Source: Actinomycetes bacterium
GTDB lineage: Bacteria > Actinomycetota > Actinomycetes > S36-B12
Assembly: GCA_024641635.1 (NCBI GenBank)
Contig: JAHECS010000016.1
Span: forward strand, 2,392-57,046
DNA: 54,655 bases
Reading direction: 5' to 3'
Every line of letters starts with the position of its first letter. Within the stretch, counting starts at the first letter, position 1. Below, piece by piece: positions 37,447 through 46,395 of this stretch. The translations under genes were made by a program, and so were the position numbers. The notes under the pieces were generated by a model. That model searched no databases and had not been told where the DNA came from. It worked only from the letters and a program-made list of their open reading frames with translations.

Positions 37447-38460
37447 ATGCGCATCACCGTCCTCGCCGGAGGGATCGGCGGCGCCCGCTTCCTGCGTGGA
37501 CTGCGGCATCTGCTCGAGAGCCGCGACGATCAGTCGGACATCACCGTCGTCGGCAACACCGGAGACGACATCTGGGTGCACGGGCTGCGCGTATGCCCGG
37601 ATCTCGACACCGTGATGTACACGCTCGGCGGCGGCATCAGCGAGGACCGTGGCTGGGGCCGCGAGGACGAGACCTTCGCCGTCAAGGACGAGCTGGCCTC
37701 CTACGGGGTGGAACCGACGTGGTTCGGCCTCGGCGACAAGGACATCGCCACCCATCTGATCCGGACGCAGTCGCTCTCCGCGGGGTACTCGCTCACCGAG
37801 GTCACCGAGGCCCTGTGCAGGCACTGGCAGCCACGGGTGCGGCTCCTCCCCATGAGTGACGACAGGACCGAGACGCACGTGATCGTCGACTCGCCCGACG
37901 GGGCCGTCGCGCCGGATGGCACCCCCCTGCGGGTCGCCCTCCACTTCCAGGAGTGGTGGATCCGCCACCATGCCCTTCTCCCGGCGCACGGGTTCGTCGT
38001 CGTCGGCATCGACTCCGCTGCGCCCGCCCCGGGGGTTCTCGAGGCCATCGCCGAAGCGGACGTCGTGCTGCTGCCACCCAGCAACCCGGTGGTCTCGATC
38101 GGGACGATCCTCCAGGTGCCGGGCATCGCCGAGGCGCTGCGAACCACGACCGCGCCCGTCGTCGGGGTCTCCCCCATCGTCGGCGGAGCGCCGGTGCGGG
38201 GAATGGCGGACGCCTGCCTCACCGCGATCGGCGTCGACACGTCGGCCGCGGCAGTCGGCGCGCACTACGGCGCCCGGTCCTCCGGCGGCCTCATCGACGC
38301 CTGGCTGGTCGACACCGCCGACGCCGAGGCCGTCGGCGAGGTGGAGGCGCTGGGGATCCGGTGCCGTGCCGTGCCCGCGATGATGACCGACATCGAGGCC
38401 ACGGCGGACATTGCCGCCGCCTGCCTCGACATGGCCAGCTCGCTGCCCCTCCGGCCATGA
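37447..38460 (+). CDS. fbiA: 2-phospho-L-lactate transferase (F420 biosynthesis)
   Basis: Joins the lactyl/enolpyruvyl phosphate moiety to the deazaflavin FO to give F420-0 or its dehydro form. It has 337 residues of the CofD family. The N-terminal loop [17 protein letters not shown] is diagnostic. [22 protein letters not shown] and [12 protein letters not shown] are further CofD segments. It equals M. tuberculosis Rv3261. Its TGA overlaps the ATG of fbiB, giving an fbiA-fbiB operon. A possible leaderless promoter lies directly upstream. Confidence 0.97.
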   Translation: MRITVLAGGIGGARFLRGLRHLLESRDDQSDITVVGNTGDDIWVHGLRVCPDLDTVMYTLGGGISEDRGWGREDETFAVKDELASYGVEPTWFGLGDKDIATHLIRTQSLSAGYSLTEVTEALCRHWQPRVRLLPMSDDRTETHVIVDSPDGAVAPDGTPLRVALHFQEWWIRHHALLPAHGFVVVGIDSAAPAPGVLEAIAEADVVLLPPSNPVVSIGTILQVPGIAEALRTTTAPVVGVSPIVGGAPVRGMADACLTAIGVDTSAAAVGAHYGARSSGGLIDAWLVDTADAEAVGEVEALGIRCRAVPAMMTDIEATADIAAACLDMASSLPLRP

Positions 38461-39812
38461 GCGACGTGCTGCAGGCGGTTGCCGTGCCCGGCATCGCCGG
38501 TATCGGCGCCGGCGACGACCTCGCCTCGATCATCGCGGACCGGCTCCCTCTCGTGACGTGGCCGGACGGAAGCGCGGGCCTGCGTGACGGCGACATCGTC
38601 GTCGTCACCAGCAAGGTGGTGTCGAAGTCCGAGGGACGTGTCATCGCTGCGGACTCCCGCGACGAGGCCATCGAGGCCGAGGCCGTGCGCGTCGTGGCGA
38701 CGAAGGAGACGCCCCGTGGCGTGACGCGCATCGTGCAGACCCGCCACGGACTCGTGCTCGCCGCCGCCGGCGTCGATGCGAGCAACGTCGAGGCAGGGCA
38801 CGTCGTCCTCCTGCCCGAGGACCCCGACGCGTCCGCGCGCGCGCTCCGGCAGCGGCTCTCCTCGGCGACCGGGCGGCGGCTCGGGGTGGTCGTCACCGAC
38901 ACCATGGGCCGGCCGTGGCGCCTGGGCGTGATGGACGTCGCCATCGGGGCCGCGGGCCTCGCCGTCCTCGATGACCTCACCGGCGCGGTGGATCGCTTCG
39001 GCCGCACCCTGGAGATGACGGTGGTGGCCGTGGCGGACGAGGTGGCCTCCGCAACCGAGCTGGTCCGCGGGAAGCTCGATGCCAGCCCCGTGGCCGTCGT
39101 CCGCGGTCTCGCAGAGCGGGTGACCGACGAGGACGGGCCGGGGGCGGCCGCCATCGTGCGTCCACTGGACGAGGACCTCTTCACTCTCGGGACGGACGAG
39201 GCGGTGGCCGAGGGTCGCCGGAGCGCGCCCTTCCACCGGCGGACGGTGCGCGCCTTCACCGACGAGCAGGTGCCCGACACGGTCGTTCGATCCGCGGTGG
39301 CGGCCGCCATCTCGGCCCCGGCCCCGCACCACACCCAGCCGTGGCGCTTCGTCGCCCTGCGACCGGGCCAGCAGCGCGACCAGCTTCTCGACGCGATGCG
39401 GGACCGGTGGGTGGCCGACCTCGCCGGCGTGGACGGCTTCGACGACGCTGCGGTGACACGGCGCACGCGGCGAGGCGACGTCCTTCGGCATGCACCTGTC
39501 GTGGTCCTGCCGTTCCTGGAGCTCGCCGACGCCGCGCACGACTATCCGGACGTTCGGCGACGCGGGTTCGAGCGGGACCTGTTCGTCGTCGCCGGTGGCG
39601 CTGCTGTCCAGAACCTCATGGTGGCGCTGGCCGCCGACGGCTGGGGGTCGGCGTGGATCTCCTCCACGGTGTTCTGCCCGGAGACGGTGCGTGAGGTGCT
39701 CGGGCTGCCGGATTCGTGGCAGCCCCTCGGCGCCGTCGCCGTCGGACGCCCTGCGGCGGTCCCCGCATCGCGCCCCGAACGCGACCCCGACGACGTCCTC
39801 ACCTGGCGCTAG
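38457..39812 (+). CDS. fbiB: bifunctional F420-0:gamma-glutamyl ligase / nitroreductase-fold protein
   Basis: Adds glutamates to F420-0 and, in mycobacteria, reduces the dehydro intermediate with FMN. It has 451 residues. The N-terminal CofE ligase (to about residue 240) has [32 protein letters not shown] and [14 protein letters not shown]. The C-terminal domain (from about 255) has the nitroreductase pattern [27 protein letters not shown] and [16 protein letters not shown]. The two-domain form is typical of actinobacterial FbiB (Rv3262). The ATG overlaps the fbiA stop by four bases. Confidence 0.97.
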   Translation: MSDVLQAVAVPGIAGIGAGDDLASIIADRLPLVTWPDGSAGLRDGDIVVVTSKVVSKSEGRVIAADSRDEAIEAEAVRVVATKETPRGVTRIVQTRHGLVLAAAGVDASNVEAGHVVLLPEDPDASARALRQRLSSATGRRLGVVVTDTMGRPWRLGVMDVAIGAAGLAVLDDLTGAVDRFGRTLEMTVVAVADEVASATELVRGKLDASPVAVVRGLAERVTDEDGPGAAAIVRPLDEDLFTLGTDEAVAEGRRSAPFHRRTVRAFTDEQVPDTVVRSAVAAAISAPAPHHTQPWRFVALRPGQQRDQLLDAMRDRWVADLAGVDGFDDAAVTRRTRRGDVLRHAPVVVLPFLELADAAHDYPDVRRRGFERDLFVVAGGAAVQNLMVALAADGWGSAWISSTVFCPETVREVLGLPDSWQPLGAVAVGRPAAVPASRPERDPDDVLTWR

Positions 39813-39852
39813 GCGCTCACGTCCCGCGAGTGGCCCGCAGGTCGCGTGCAGG

Positions 39853-40794
39853 TCATCTGCCGCGATGGTCGGCGATCGTCATCCTCGGCCCCCGTGCAGG
39901 GCGGGACACACCGGACACCTCGAGGAGCCTCTGCACCCGGTATCGGTGACCGGCGTACGGGCCCAGCAGCGACAGCATCTCCACATCCGTGCCGTCCCTG
40001 CCGCCGGTGAATGCGTAGACCATGTGCTTGGCCAGGTGGTAGTCCCCGACGGACACCGCGTCAGCGTCGCCCAGGGCCCGCTGCGCGACCTCTGCCACCG
40101 TCCACTCCCCCACCCCCGGGACGGCCAGGAGGCGACGTCTCGCGTCGCCGAGCGGCAGGTCGGCGCACTGTCTCAGCCTGCCCGCCGACTGCATGGCCCG
40201 CATGAGGGTCGCGGACTGGTGCGGTCCCACCCCCCACTCGTGCCAGCGCCAGGACGGAACCCTCCGGATGACATCGGCGTCCGGCATCACCCGCAGCGGG
40301 CGGGGCGTCGGACCGGGAGCCTCCACCCCGGCACCGACCAGCAGCGACCGCCAGGCCCGGCGGGACTGGACCCCCGTGACCTTCTGCTCGAGAACAGCGA
40401 TCACGAGTGCCTCCAGGACGAGCCGACTCCTCGGAACGCGCCAGCGCTCCGCGAGACGCGGCCAGGCGGCCGCGAGCGAGTCGGGCAGGGGGCTCGGGTC
40501 GAAGCCTCGAGGATCGTCGTGGAAGCCGAGCAGGTCCGGCACCGAGTCGACCAGCCATCGCGCGCCGCCACCCCAGGCGGACGCCTCGACTTCGCTACCC
40601 GACGTCCTCAGGTGCAGCGTGCCGGCTCCCTCAGGGGTGCGGCAGGCCCGCCAGGCCTCGTCGCCGGCGAGCACCATGGCCGGGTCCTTCGCGCCGCGGA
40701 GGAACGGCCCCAGTACCGCGGCCAGGTCGACGCGATAGGGCGATGCCCATGCGCCGAACGCGTCAGGCGTCGCTGGAGAACCGGACGCTGCCAT
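39853..40794 (-). CDS. DNA-3-methyladenine glycosylase II-like HhH-GPD protein
   Basis: Removes alkylated bases from DNA by cutting the glycosidic bond. It has 313 residues. The helix-hairpin-helix is LLAVPGVGEWTVAEVAQRAL and the catalytic aspartate lies in DAVSVGDYHLAKHM, matching the AlkA arrangement. The upstream helix VLEALVIAVLEQKVTG is also typical. There is no cysteine cluster, so it is not an endonuclease III type. I chose ATG 40794, which overlaps the end of the pyrophosphorylase gene by 32 bases; the frame is open upstream to 40827. Confidence 0.88.
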   Translation of the reverse strand: MAASGSPATPDAFGAWASPYRVDLAAVLGPFLRGAKDPAMVLAGDEAWRACRTPEGAGTLHLRTSGSEVEASAWGGGARWLVDSVPDLLGFHDDPRGFDPSPLPDSLAAAWPRLAERWRVPRSRLVLEALVIAVLEQKVTGVQSRRAWRSLLVGAGVEAPGPTPRPLRVMPDADVIRRVPSWRWHEWGVGPHQSATLMRAMQSAGRLRQCADLPLGDARRRLLAVPGVGEWTVAEVAQRALGDADAVSVGDYHLAKHMVYAFTGGRDGTDVEMLSLLGPYAGHRYRVQRLLEVSGVSRPARGPRMTIADHRGR

Positions 40795-41839
40795 CGGCCA
40801 GCTCCGCTCCTGGCCACACCCGGACACCGTCGAGCAGCTCGTTGCCGCGGCCGATCACGGCGCCGTCGCCGATCACGGCCCCCCGGAGGACCGAGCCCGC
40901 GCCCACCACCGCTCCGACCCCGACGATGCTGTTGACCACGTGCGCCCCCTCGGCGATCTCGGCCCCGTCGAACACGACCGCACCGTTCACGATGGCGCCG
41001 GATCCCACCACGGCTCCACTCCCGATCACGGAGCCGCTGTGCACCTGCGCATCCGGCGACACCTGGGCGCCGGGCAGCTCGAGGAAGTCGCCGATGGACG
41101 GGACCGCGGGGGACGGCGCCGCTCCGAGGACGAGGTCGCAGGAGCCCTGCACGAAGGACAACGGCGTGCCGAGGTCGAGCCAGTAGCCCTTGTCGACGAC
41201 GCCGGTGACCAGCGCGTCGGCGGCGAGCAGGCCGGGGAACGTCTCCCGCTCCACGGACACCGGTCGGCCGGCAGGGATCGTGTCGATCAGGCCGCGCCTG
41301 AACACGTAGCAGCCGGCGTTGATGTTGTTGGTGACGATCTCCTCGGCGGTCTTCGGCTTCTCGAGGAAGGCCGTGACCCGCCCGTCGTGGTCGGTGGGCA
41401 CGAGCCCGTAGGCGCGGGGGTCCTCGACCGGGGTCAGGTACAAGGTGACGTCGCTGGCGGTGTCTCGATGGTGGGCGACGAGGCCCTCGAGGTGGACGCC
41501 GCTGAGCACGTCCCCGTTGAAGATGAGCACGGGCTCGTCCGGTCCGCTCTCGAGGAACGGCAGGGCATGACGGATGGCACCTCCCGTCCCGAGGGGCTCG
41601 TCCTCGGTCGCGATGACCACCTCGATGCCGAGGTCCGCGTCGTCGATGAAGGCACGGAACACCTCCGCCTTGTACGACGTGGCGAGGACGATGCGCGTGA
41701 CCCCGGCATCACGCGCCCGCGTGATCTGGTGCACGGTGAACGGCACGCCGGCGACAGGCAGCATGGGCTTCGGGGTGTTGATGGTCAACGGCCGCAGGCG
41801 CGTGCCCTGGCCTCCGACGAGGAGCACGGCTTCGGTCAC
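40763..41839 (-). CDS. mannose-1-phosphate guanylyltransferase (GDP-mannose pyrophosphorylase)
   Basis: Makes GDP-mannose from mannose-1-phosphate and GTP. It has 358 residues. The nucleotidyltransferase domain begins EAVLLVGGQGTRLRPLT with the KPMLPVAG loop, and FNGDVLSG holds the metal-binding Asp. The last 90 residues form a left-handed beta helix of hexapeptide repeats (for example VIGSGAVVGSGAIVNGAVV). It equals M. tuberculosis Rv3264c in position. GTG 41839 is the family-like start; the frame is open upstream. It completes the manA-manB route to GDP-mannose for envelope polymers. Specificity for GTP over other nucleotides is inferred from family and context. Confidence 0.9.
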   Translation of the reverse strand: MTEAVLLVGGQGTRLRPLTINTPKPMLPVAGVPFTVHQITRARDAGVTRIVLATSYKAEVFRAFIDDADLGIEVVIATEDEPLGTGGAIRHALPFLESGPDEPVLIFNGDVLSGVHLEGLVAHHRDTASDVTLYLTPVEDPRAYGLVPTDHDGRVTAFLEKPKTAEEIVTNNINAGCYVFRRGLIDTIPAGRPVSVERETFPGLLAADALVTGVVDKGYWLDLGTPLSFVQGSCDLVLGAAPSPAVPSIGDFLELPGAQVSPDAQVHSGSVIGSGAVVGSGAIVNGAVVFDGAEIAEGAHVVNSIVGVGAVVGAGSVLRGAVIGDGAVIGRGNELLDGVRVWPGAELADGSVRFSSDA

Positions 41840-41877
41840 GCGGCTAGGGTGCCACACCGCAACGCGCCACGGCTCGG

Positions 41878-41883
41878 TAGCGT
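41878..41883 (+). promoter_or_regulatory. candidate -10 box for the leaderless TIGR03089 gene
   Basis: TAGCGT ends six bases before the GTG at 41890. There is no ribosome site before that codon. The divergent pyrophosphorylase gene starts only 50 bases away, so the two promoters share this gap. Confidence 0.55.
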
Positions 41884-41889
41884 GCCAGC

Positions 41890-42615
41890 GTGCCGGATAT
41901 GTGGAGCCTCCTGCGGTCGCGGACCCGGTCCGCCGCTGGGCTGCCGATGGTCGCGTACGCCGACGTGACGACCGGAGAGCGGGTCGAACTGTCCGCGGCG
42001 TCGGTGGAGAACGCGGCCGCGAAGGTCGCCAATGCCCTGCGCGACGAGTTCGGCCTGGACCCTGGGGCCGTCGTCTCGCTGCATCTGCCCGCGCACTGGC
42101 AGCGCGCCGCCTGGTGTGCTGGCGCATGGACCGCTGGATGCCGCGTCAGCCTCGGACCGACGGGAGGGCACACCGGCCGCCCCGACCTCGTCGTGTGCGG
42201 TCCCTCCGAGGCGGAGCAGCTCACGGCTCTTGGGGATCTGGCGGTCGTCTCCCTGCACCCCTTCGGGCTTCCCCTCACCGATGCACTGCCCGCAGGGGCG
42301 GTCGATGTGACCCTCGCCGTGCGACAGCAGCCGGATGCCTACCTGTTCGATCCGCCCTCCGGCAACTCGCCCGCGCTCGACGTCGGCGACCGGGTGCTGG
42401 ACCAGGACGAGGTGCTCGCGCTGGCGGCAGACCTGGCCCGCGACTGGGGGCTCGAGGCCGGCGGGCGACTTCTCGCGGACGATGCGGTCGACGGCCTGCC
42501 CGCCTGGCTCGCCGCCTTCGCCGTTCCCCTCGTCACCGGGGCGTCTGTGGTCCTGGTCCGGGGAGACGGGCGTGCGGTCGCGGAGCAGGAGCGGGTGACC
42601 GCGAGGGCCGGTTAG
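41890..42615 (+). CDS. TIGR03089 family protein, shortened AMP-binding enzyme homologue
   Basis: A protein of 241 residues that resembles the N-terminal part of AMP-forming acyl-CoA ligases (for example RVELSAASVENAAAKVANAL and VVSLHLPAHWQRAAWCAGAWTAGC). The domain stops early. The P-loop (TSGTTG-like) that binds ATP phosphates and the whole C-terminal lid are absent, so a full adenylation reaction is unlikely. This fits TIGR03089, an actinobacterial family often next to LCP and nucleotide-sugar genes. The GTG start has a six-base-distant -10 box and is probably leaderless. Function is unknown. Confidence 0.8.
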   Translation: MPDMWSLLRSRTRSAAGLPMVAYADVTTGERVELSAASVENAAAKVANALRDEFGLDPGAVVSLHLPAHWQRAAWCAGAWTAGCRVSLGPTGGHTGRPDLVVCGPSEAEQLTALGDLAVVSLHPFGLPLTDALPAGAVDVTLAVRQQPDAYLFDPPSGNSPALDVGDRVLDQDEVLALAADLARDWGLEAGGRLLADDAVDGLPAWLAAFAVPLVTGASVVLVRGDGRAVAEQERVTARAG

Positions 42616-42640
42616 GTCGAGGCCGATGACGGCCGACGCG

Positions 42641-44341
42641 TCAGGACACCGTGACGGCGAACTCGGGGCTGACGCCCACGACGGCCTTCTTCCGCACGAC
42701 GAGGACGCGGTAGGTGCCCGAGGCTGCGGGCTTCGCCTTCCTGACGACGAAGCGATAGCGCCCCTTGGCGTTCGTGCGGTCCTTGCCAACGGTGGTCCAC
42801 TGCCCGTCGACGAGCTTCTGCTGCCACGCCTTCAGCCGCGCCTTCGCCGGGCGGACGACGCCGACGACCTTGTACTTCTTGCCGGGCGTCACGGTGACGG
42901 CGACAGGCGACAGCAGCGACACCGTGCGCTGCTTCACCGTGCTCGTCGGCTCGGGTGCCGGGACCGGTTCGGGGGCCGGGGTCGGGGCCGGCCCGGTGGG
43001 AGCACCGGCGTCAGGAAGTGGTGCGCCGACGTTGCCGTCGATCGCGGTGACGTACTTGGACTTCAGCCCGAAGGCCGCCTGGGCCTGCGAGCCGGTCCGG
43101 GTCACGACCGTGCCGTCGCCGAGTGTCGCGGTCACCGTCTTGGCGGCACCCGAGACATATCGTTCCGTCACCTCGAGCTTCCAGACGTCCGTCGTGCCGA
43201 AGGCGCTGGCAGCCTTGGCCTGGGGCACGACGACCGTCCACGCGCGGTTCGGGTTGGCCTCGACGTTCATCCATGGGTCGGGGACGCTCACCGCGTACGG
43301 GAGCGTGCCGCCCCACACATCCTGAACCGACTGCGTCGCCCCGCCGCTCGAGGAGTGGTAGAAGGCACTGATCGGAGCCCCGTCGTAGAGGATGGCCAGG
43401 CCGGTGGTGTCCGACGCCAGGGTGGTGTTCACCGCGTCGACCCACCGCTGCCCCTTCGCGGCGCTCGCCTTGCCCCATCCGGTGAACGTCTGGTCGTAGT
43501 AGGGCCCACCGCCGTCGTCCATGTGGCACGAGCAGGTCAGCCGCTCGCCGCGGGCGACCTTGCTCAGCGCGTAGGAGCGCGCCGCCAGGACCTGCGCCTG
43601 CAGGGCGGCCTCGGGCCAGGAGCTCGACACCTCCGAGATGCCGTACAGGTACTCGTCATGCACGCGCACGGCGTTAACCGCGTTCAGCCGAAGCCCCTTG
43701 GACGTCGACACCGGGACCACCTCGAGTGAGCCGTACCGATAGCGATGCCCGGACGAGTCGAGGGATGACCCGCCGCCCGTCACGTTGAGCAGCGCTGGCC
43801 CGCCCGCGGCGGTGCCGGGGGCCCGGGTGCCGGACCAGCGAACGCTGACCGTGGGCGCTGAACCCAGGTCGATGGTCTGGCCGCCAGCCGTGCGCTTCAC
43901 CCCGACGCCAGCGTCCCGGACGGTGAAGCGGAACTCGTCCTGCGGACCGCCGACGACCACCGTCGGGCCGACGGTGACCTCGATCGCGCCGCCGGACGGA
44001 TCCAGGGGCTCGGTTCGTGCTCTCACCGTCGACACGTGGTACAGCAGGTTGACCCTGGCCTCCATGTCGTCCTGGACGGGAGTGACCGAGGTGCCCTGGT
44101 AGTAGTGCGTGACGATCGCTGCCGCGTCGAAGCCGGCCAGCGCCATGCCGTAGGCGCCCCACTGCGACATGCCCACGCCGTGGCCCCAACCAGCGCCGTC
44201 CAGCCGGAACTCCGCGGGTGGCGGCCCCTCGGGTGCCGCCATCGCGGGCGCGGCGAGGGTGGTGGGCGCCGTGAGGCTGCCGAGGACGACGGCCGTGACG
44301 ATCACCGCGGACGGCCACGAGCGGCGTCGACGGTCGGTCAT
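42641..44341 (-). CDS. secreted SpoIID/LytB-domain protein
   Basis: A protein of 566 residues with a signal peptide (hydrophobic core VIVTAVVLGSLTAPTTLA, AxA site near residue 35). The SpoIID domain has GAGWGHGVGMSQWGAYGMA near the N-terminus, NAVRVHDEYLYGISEVSSSWP and LQAQVLAARSYAL, then CSCHMDDGG and ISAFYHSSSGG. In endospore formers SpoIID is a lytic transglycosylase that cuts peptidoglycan strands; here the order of motifs is permuted relative to SpoIID, as is common in actinobacteria. After a Pro-rich linker, a C-terminal beta domain may bind the wall. ATG 44341 follows GAGGAG. Confidence 0.88.
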   Translation of the reverse strand: MTDRRRRSWPSAVIVTAVVLGSLTAPTTLAAPAMAAPEGPPPAEFRLDGAGWGHGVGMSQWGAYGMALAGFDAAAIVTHYYQGTSVTPVQDDMEARVNLLYHVSTVRARTEPLDPSGGAIEVTVGPTVVVGGPQDEFRFTVRDAGVGVKRTAGGQTIDLGSAPTVSVRWSGTRAPGTAAGGPALLNVTGGGSSLDSSGHRYRYGSLEVVPVSTSKGLRLNAVNAVRVHDEYLYGISEVSSSWPEAALQAQVLAARSYALSKVARGERLTCSCHMDDGGGPYYDQTFTGWGKASAAKGQRWVDAVNTTLASDTTGLAILYDGAPISAFYHSSSGGATQSVQDVWGGTLPYAVSVPDPWMNVEANPNRAWTVVVPQAKAASAFGTTDVWKLEVTERYVSGAAKTVTATLGDGTVVTRTGSQAQAAFGLKSKYVTAIDGNVGAPLPDAGAPTGPAPTPAPEPVPAPEPTSTVKQRTVSLLSPVAVTVTPGKKYKVVGVVRPAKARLKAWQQKLVDGQWTTVGKDRTNAKGRYRFVVRKAKPAASGTYRVLVVRKKAVVGVSPEFAVTVS

Positions 44342-44600
44342 GACAGGCTCCTCGGGGAAGCGGAACGCCCGGATCGGGCGCGGGGCCACCACCACGGTGC
44401 CATACGCGACCCCCTTCCACCAATCACCACAGGCCCCGTGTGTCACATCCGCCACACGCCTCAGGTCGCCCGCCCGCGTCTCCCGAGGGAACCGCGGGCG
44501 GTCCGGGTGCGTCGGTAAGGAGCACGCCCGACCAGCGCTTACCATGGCTGAGCGGCGAGCGAGCACCCAGCGCCGCACAAGCTCGAGTGATGGGAATCCG

Positions 44601-46025
44601 ATGGCCAGCGCCGGATCGGGCCGACGTGTCGGCCGCGTCCTGCTGACGATGCTGTCCGTCATCGTCCTCCTGGTCACCGTCGTGGGCGCCGGCGTGAGCG
44701 TGGTCATGGGCCAGCTCCAGGGCAACATCACCGCGATCGACGTCAGCGAGAACATCGACCCGAAGAGCGCGGCCGAGCCCCTCAACATCGTCAACGAGGA
44801 GACCGGCACGTACGAGCCCCTCACCGTCGTGCTGATGGGCAGCGACACCCGCGAGGGCAAGGGCAACGGCGGATTCGGCAGCGCCGAGGACATCGGCGGA
44901 GCCCGTTCGGACACGACGATCGTCATGCACATCAGCGGCGACCGGCAGTCCGCCATCGGCGTGAGCATCCCCCGCGACACCATCATCACGCTGCCCAACT
45001 GCAAGAAGGACGGCAAGAAGGTCGGCGGCTACTCCGGCCGCTTCAACCAGGCCATCGAACTTGGCGGCCCGGGCTGCACCATCAAGGCGGTGGAGCAGAT
45101 GTCCGGCCTCGACATCAGCAACTTCATGCTCGTCGACTTCCGCGGCTTCAAGCGCATCGTCGAGGCCGTGGGCGGCGTGGAGATCTGCCTCAAGGAGCCG
45201 GTCGACGATCCGCTGAGCGGGCTCAAGCTCGACAAGGGCAAGCATGTCGTCAACGGCGAGGAGGCGCTCGCGTTCGTGCGCGCGCGCAAGACCCTCGGCG
45301 ACGGCTCCGACACCTCCCGCATCCGCCGTCAGCAGGCATTCCTCTCGTCGCTCATCCGCAAGGTGCTGTCGAGCGGCACGCTGCTCAACCCGGCCCAGCT
45401 CATCGGCGTGCTCGACGCGGCGACCGAGTCCCTGACCGCCGACCCGCAGATGGCCGACATCAACAACCTCAAGGACCTCGCACTCAGCCTCAAGGACCTC
45501 AAGCCGGCCAACCTCACCTTCACGACGCTGCCGTGGACCCCGAACGGCGACAACGCCACGGTCAGCATCAATCCCGAGAAGGCGAAGCCGATCTGGGACG
45601 CCATGAAGAACGACACCCCCTGGCCGCCCAAGAGCGCCGACGGCACGGAGACGCCGCTCCTGAAGACCCCTCCGGAGAACATCCGCGTGAACGTGCTGAA
45701 CGGCACGCCCACGTCGGGCCTGGCCAAGAAGGTCGCCAAGCAGCTGCGCAAGAAGGGCTTCGTCGTGGAGGAGGTCGGCAACGCCGAGACCACCGACTAC
45801 ACGGCCACCACGGTGCAGTACGACCCGAAGTGGGACCAGTCCGCCAAGACCCTCATCTACGCGGCCGGCGCCACCGTCGACGAGAAGGTCAAGAAGCAGG
45901 GCGGCGTCCTCAACCTCATCATCGGCACCGACTTCACCAGCATCAAGGACGTCGAGATCCTCGACATCACGCAGGACTACACCGCTCAGGTCAACACGGG
46001 TGACGAGAACTACTGCGCTGCCTGA
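44601..46025 (+). CDS. LCP (LytR-CpsA-Psr) family glycopolymer ligase
   Basis: Transfers lipid-linked glycopolymers to peptidoglycan on the outer membrane face. It has 474 residues from ATG 44601, which follows GGGAA by about seven bases; ATG 44544 is an alternative without a ribosome site. One helix near the N-terminus (VLLTMLSVIVLLVTVVGAGVSV) is followed by the LCP domain: LMGSDTREG, GGARSDTTIVMHI with the conserved Arg and Asp, GVSIPRDT and FVRARKT. A LytR_C domain (INVLNGT-like VNVLNGTPTSGLAKKVA) closes the protein. It matches Rv3267 in position and is a likely partner of the adjoining polymer locus. Confidence 0.95.
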   Translation: MASAGSGRRVGRVLLTMLSVIVLLVTVVGAGVSVVMGQLQGNITAIDVSENIDPKSAAEPLNIVNEETGTYEPLTVVLMGSDTREGKGNGGFGSAEDIGGARSDTTIVMHISGDRQSAIGVSIPRDTIITLPNCKKDGKKVGGYSGRFNQAIELGGPGCTIKAVEQMSGLDISNFMLVDFRGFKRIVEAVGGVEICLKEPVDDPLSGLKLDKGKHVVNGEEALAFVRARKTLGDGSDTSRIRRQQAFLSSLIRKVLSSGTLLNPAQLIGVLDAATESLTADPQMADINNLKDLALSLKDLKPANLTFTTLPWTPNGDNATVSINPEKAKPIWDAMKNDTPWPPKSADGTETPLLKTPPENIRVNVLNGTPTSGLAKKVAKQLRKKGFVVEEVGNAETTDYTATTVQYDPKWDQSAKTLIYAAGATVDEKVKKQGGVLNLIIGTDFTSIKDVEILDITQDYTAQVNTGDENYCAA

Positions 46026-46031
46026 GGCCGC

Positions 46032-46205
46032 TCAACCGGTCTGAGCAGTGGCGTCCAGCCCCGACACGGCATCCGCCCATCTCACCGAGGCGTCGTCGCC
46101 GAAGAGGGCCAGCGCCTCCTGGTAGAGCACCCTCAGGGCATCGGGATCCCCGGCGATGACGGCCTGCTGCACCTGGTCGGCCCAATCCGACTCCGATGGC
46201 GTCAC
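46032..46205 (-). CDS. small helical protein of unknown function
   Basis: A 57-residue protein beginning TPSESDWADQVQQAV, with two amphipathic helices (QVQQAVIAGDPDALRVLYQEALALFG and ASVRWADAVSG) that resemble a single TPR-like hairpin. It is acidic with no membrane segment. The frame is open to 46286, but GTG 46205 is preferred because a CATACT box ends six bases before it, suggesting a leaderless message. It lies seven bases from the convergent LCP gene end. I recognise no family, and the assignment as a real gene is moderate. Confidence 0.5.
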   Translation of the reverse strand: MTPSESDWADQVQQAVIAGDPDALRVLYQEALALFGDDASVRWADAVSGLDATAQTG

Positions 46206-46211
46206 ATGTCG

Positions 46212-46217
46212 AGTATG
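46212..46217 (-). promoter_or_regulatory. candidate -10 box for the small protein gene
   Basis: CATACT on the minus strand ends six bases before the GTG at 46205. The -35 region, TGTCCA 17 bases upstream, is weak. Confidence 0.4.
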
Positions 46218-46244
46218 TCCGGCTCCGAATCGAATGGACAGAGG

Positions 46245-46274
46245 CGATACGGGACGGGCCCCCGTCCGGTATCG
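46245..46274. repeat. inverted repeat with 14-base arms
   Basis: The arms 46245-46258 and 46261-46274 pair at 13 of 14 positions (one G-G mismatch) around a CC loop. It lies between the probable terminator at 46283-46320 and the candidate promoter of the small protein gene. It could be an operator or a second hairpin. Position alone does not decide. Confidence 0.6.
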
Positions 46275-46282
46275 TCTGAGCT

Positions 46283-46320
46283 GCAAGCCCCTGATGTCTC
46301 CCCCGTCGTCAGGGGCTTGC
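46283..46320. terminator. hairpin, probable terminator of the surface polymer operon
   Basis: The arms 46283-46296 and 46307-46320 (GCAAGCCCCTGATG against CGTCAGGGGCTTGC) pair over 14 positions with one G-T pair and a ten-base loop. It lies 76 bases beyond the stop of the glycosyltransferase gene at 46396, on the path of that operon's transcription. No T-run follows. Confidence 0.6.
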
Positions 46321-46395
46321 GCCTGTTCCGGGACGGTCGCCCGTCGATGTGCCGCCGAGGATGCCCATCGGGGCCGGGACGCGGCCCCCTGCCCG

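Noticed and set aside
39813-39852. Possible terminator between fbiB and the DNA glycosylase gene
   Set aside because: Only short imperfect complementarity is visible in the 40-base gap.
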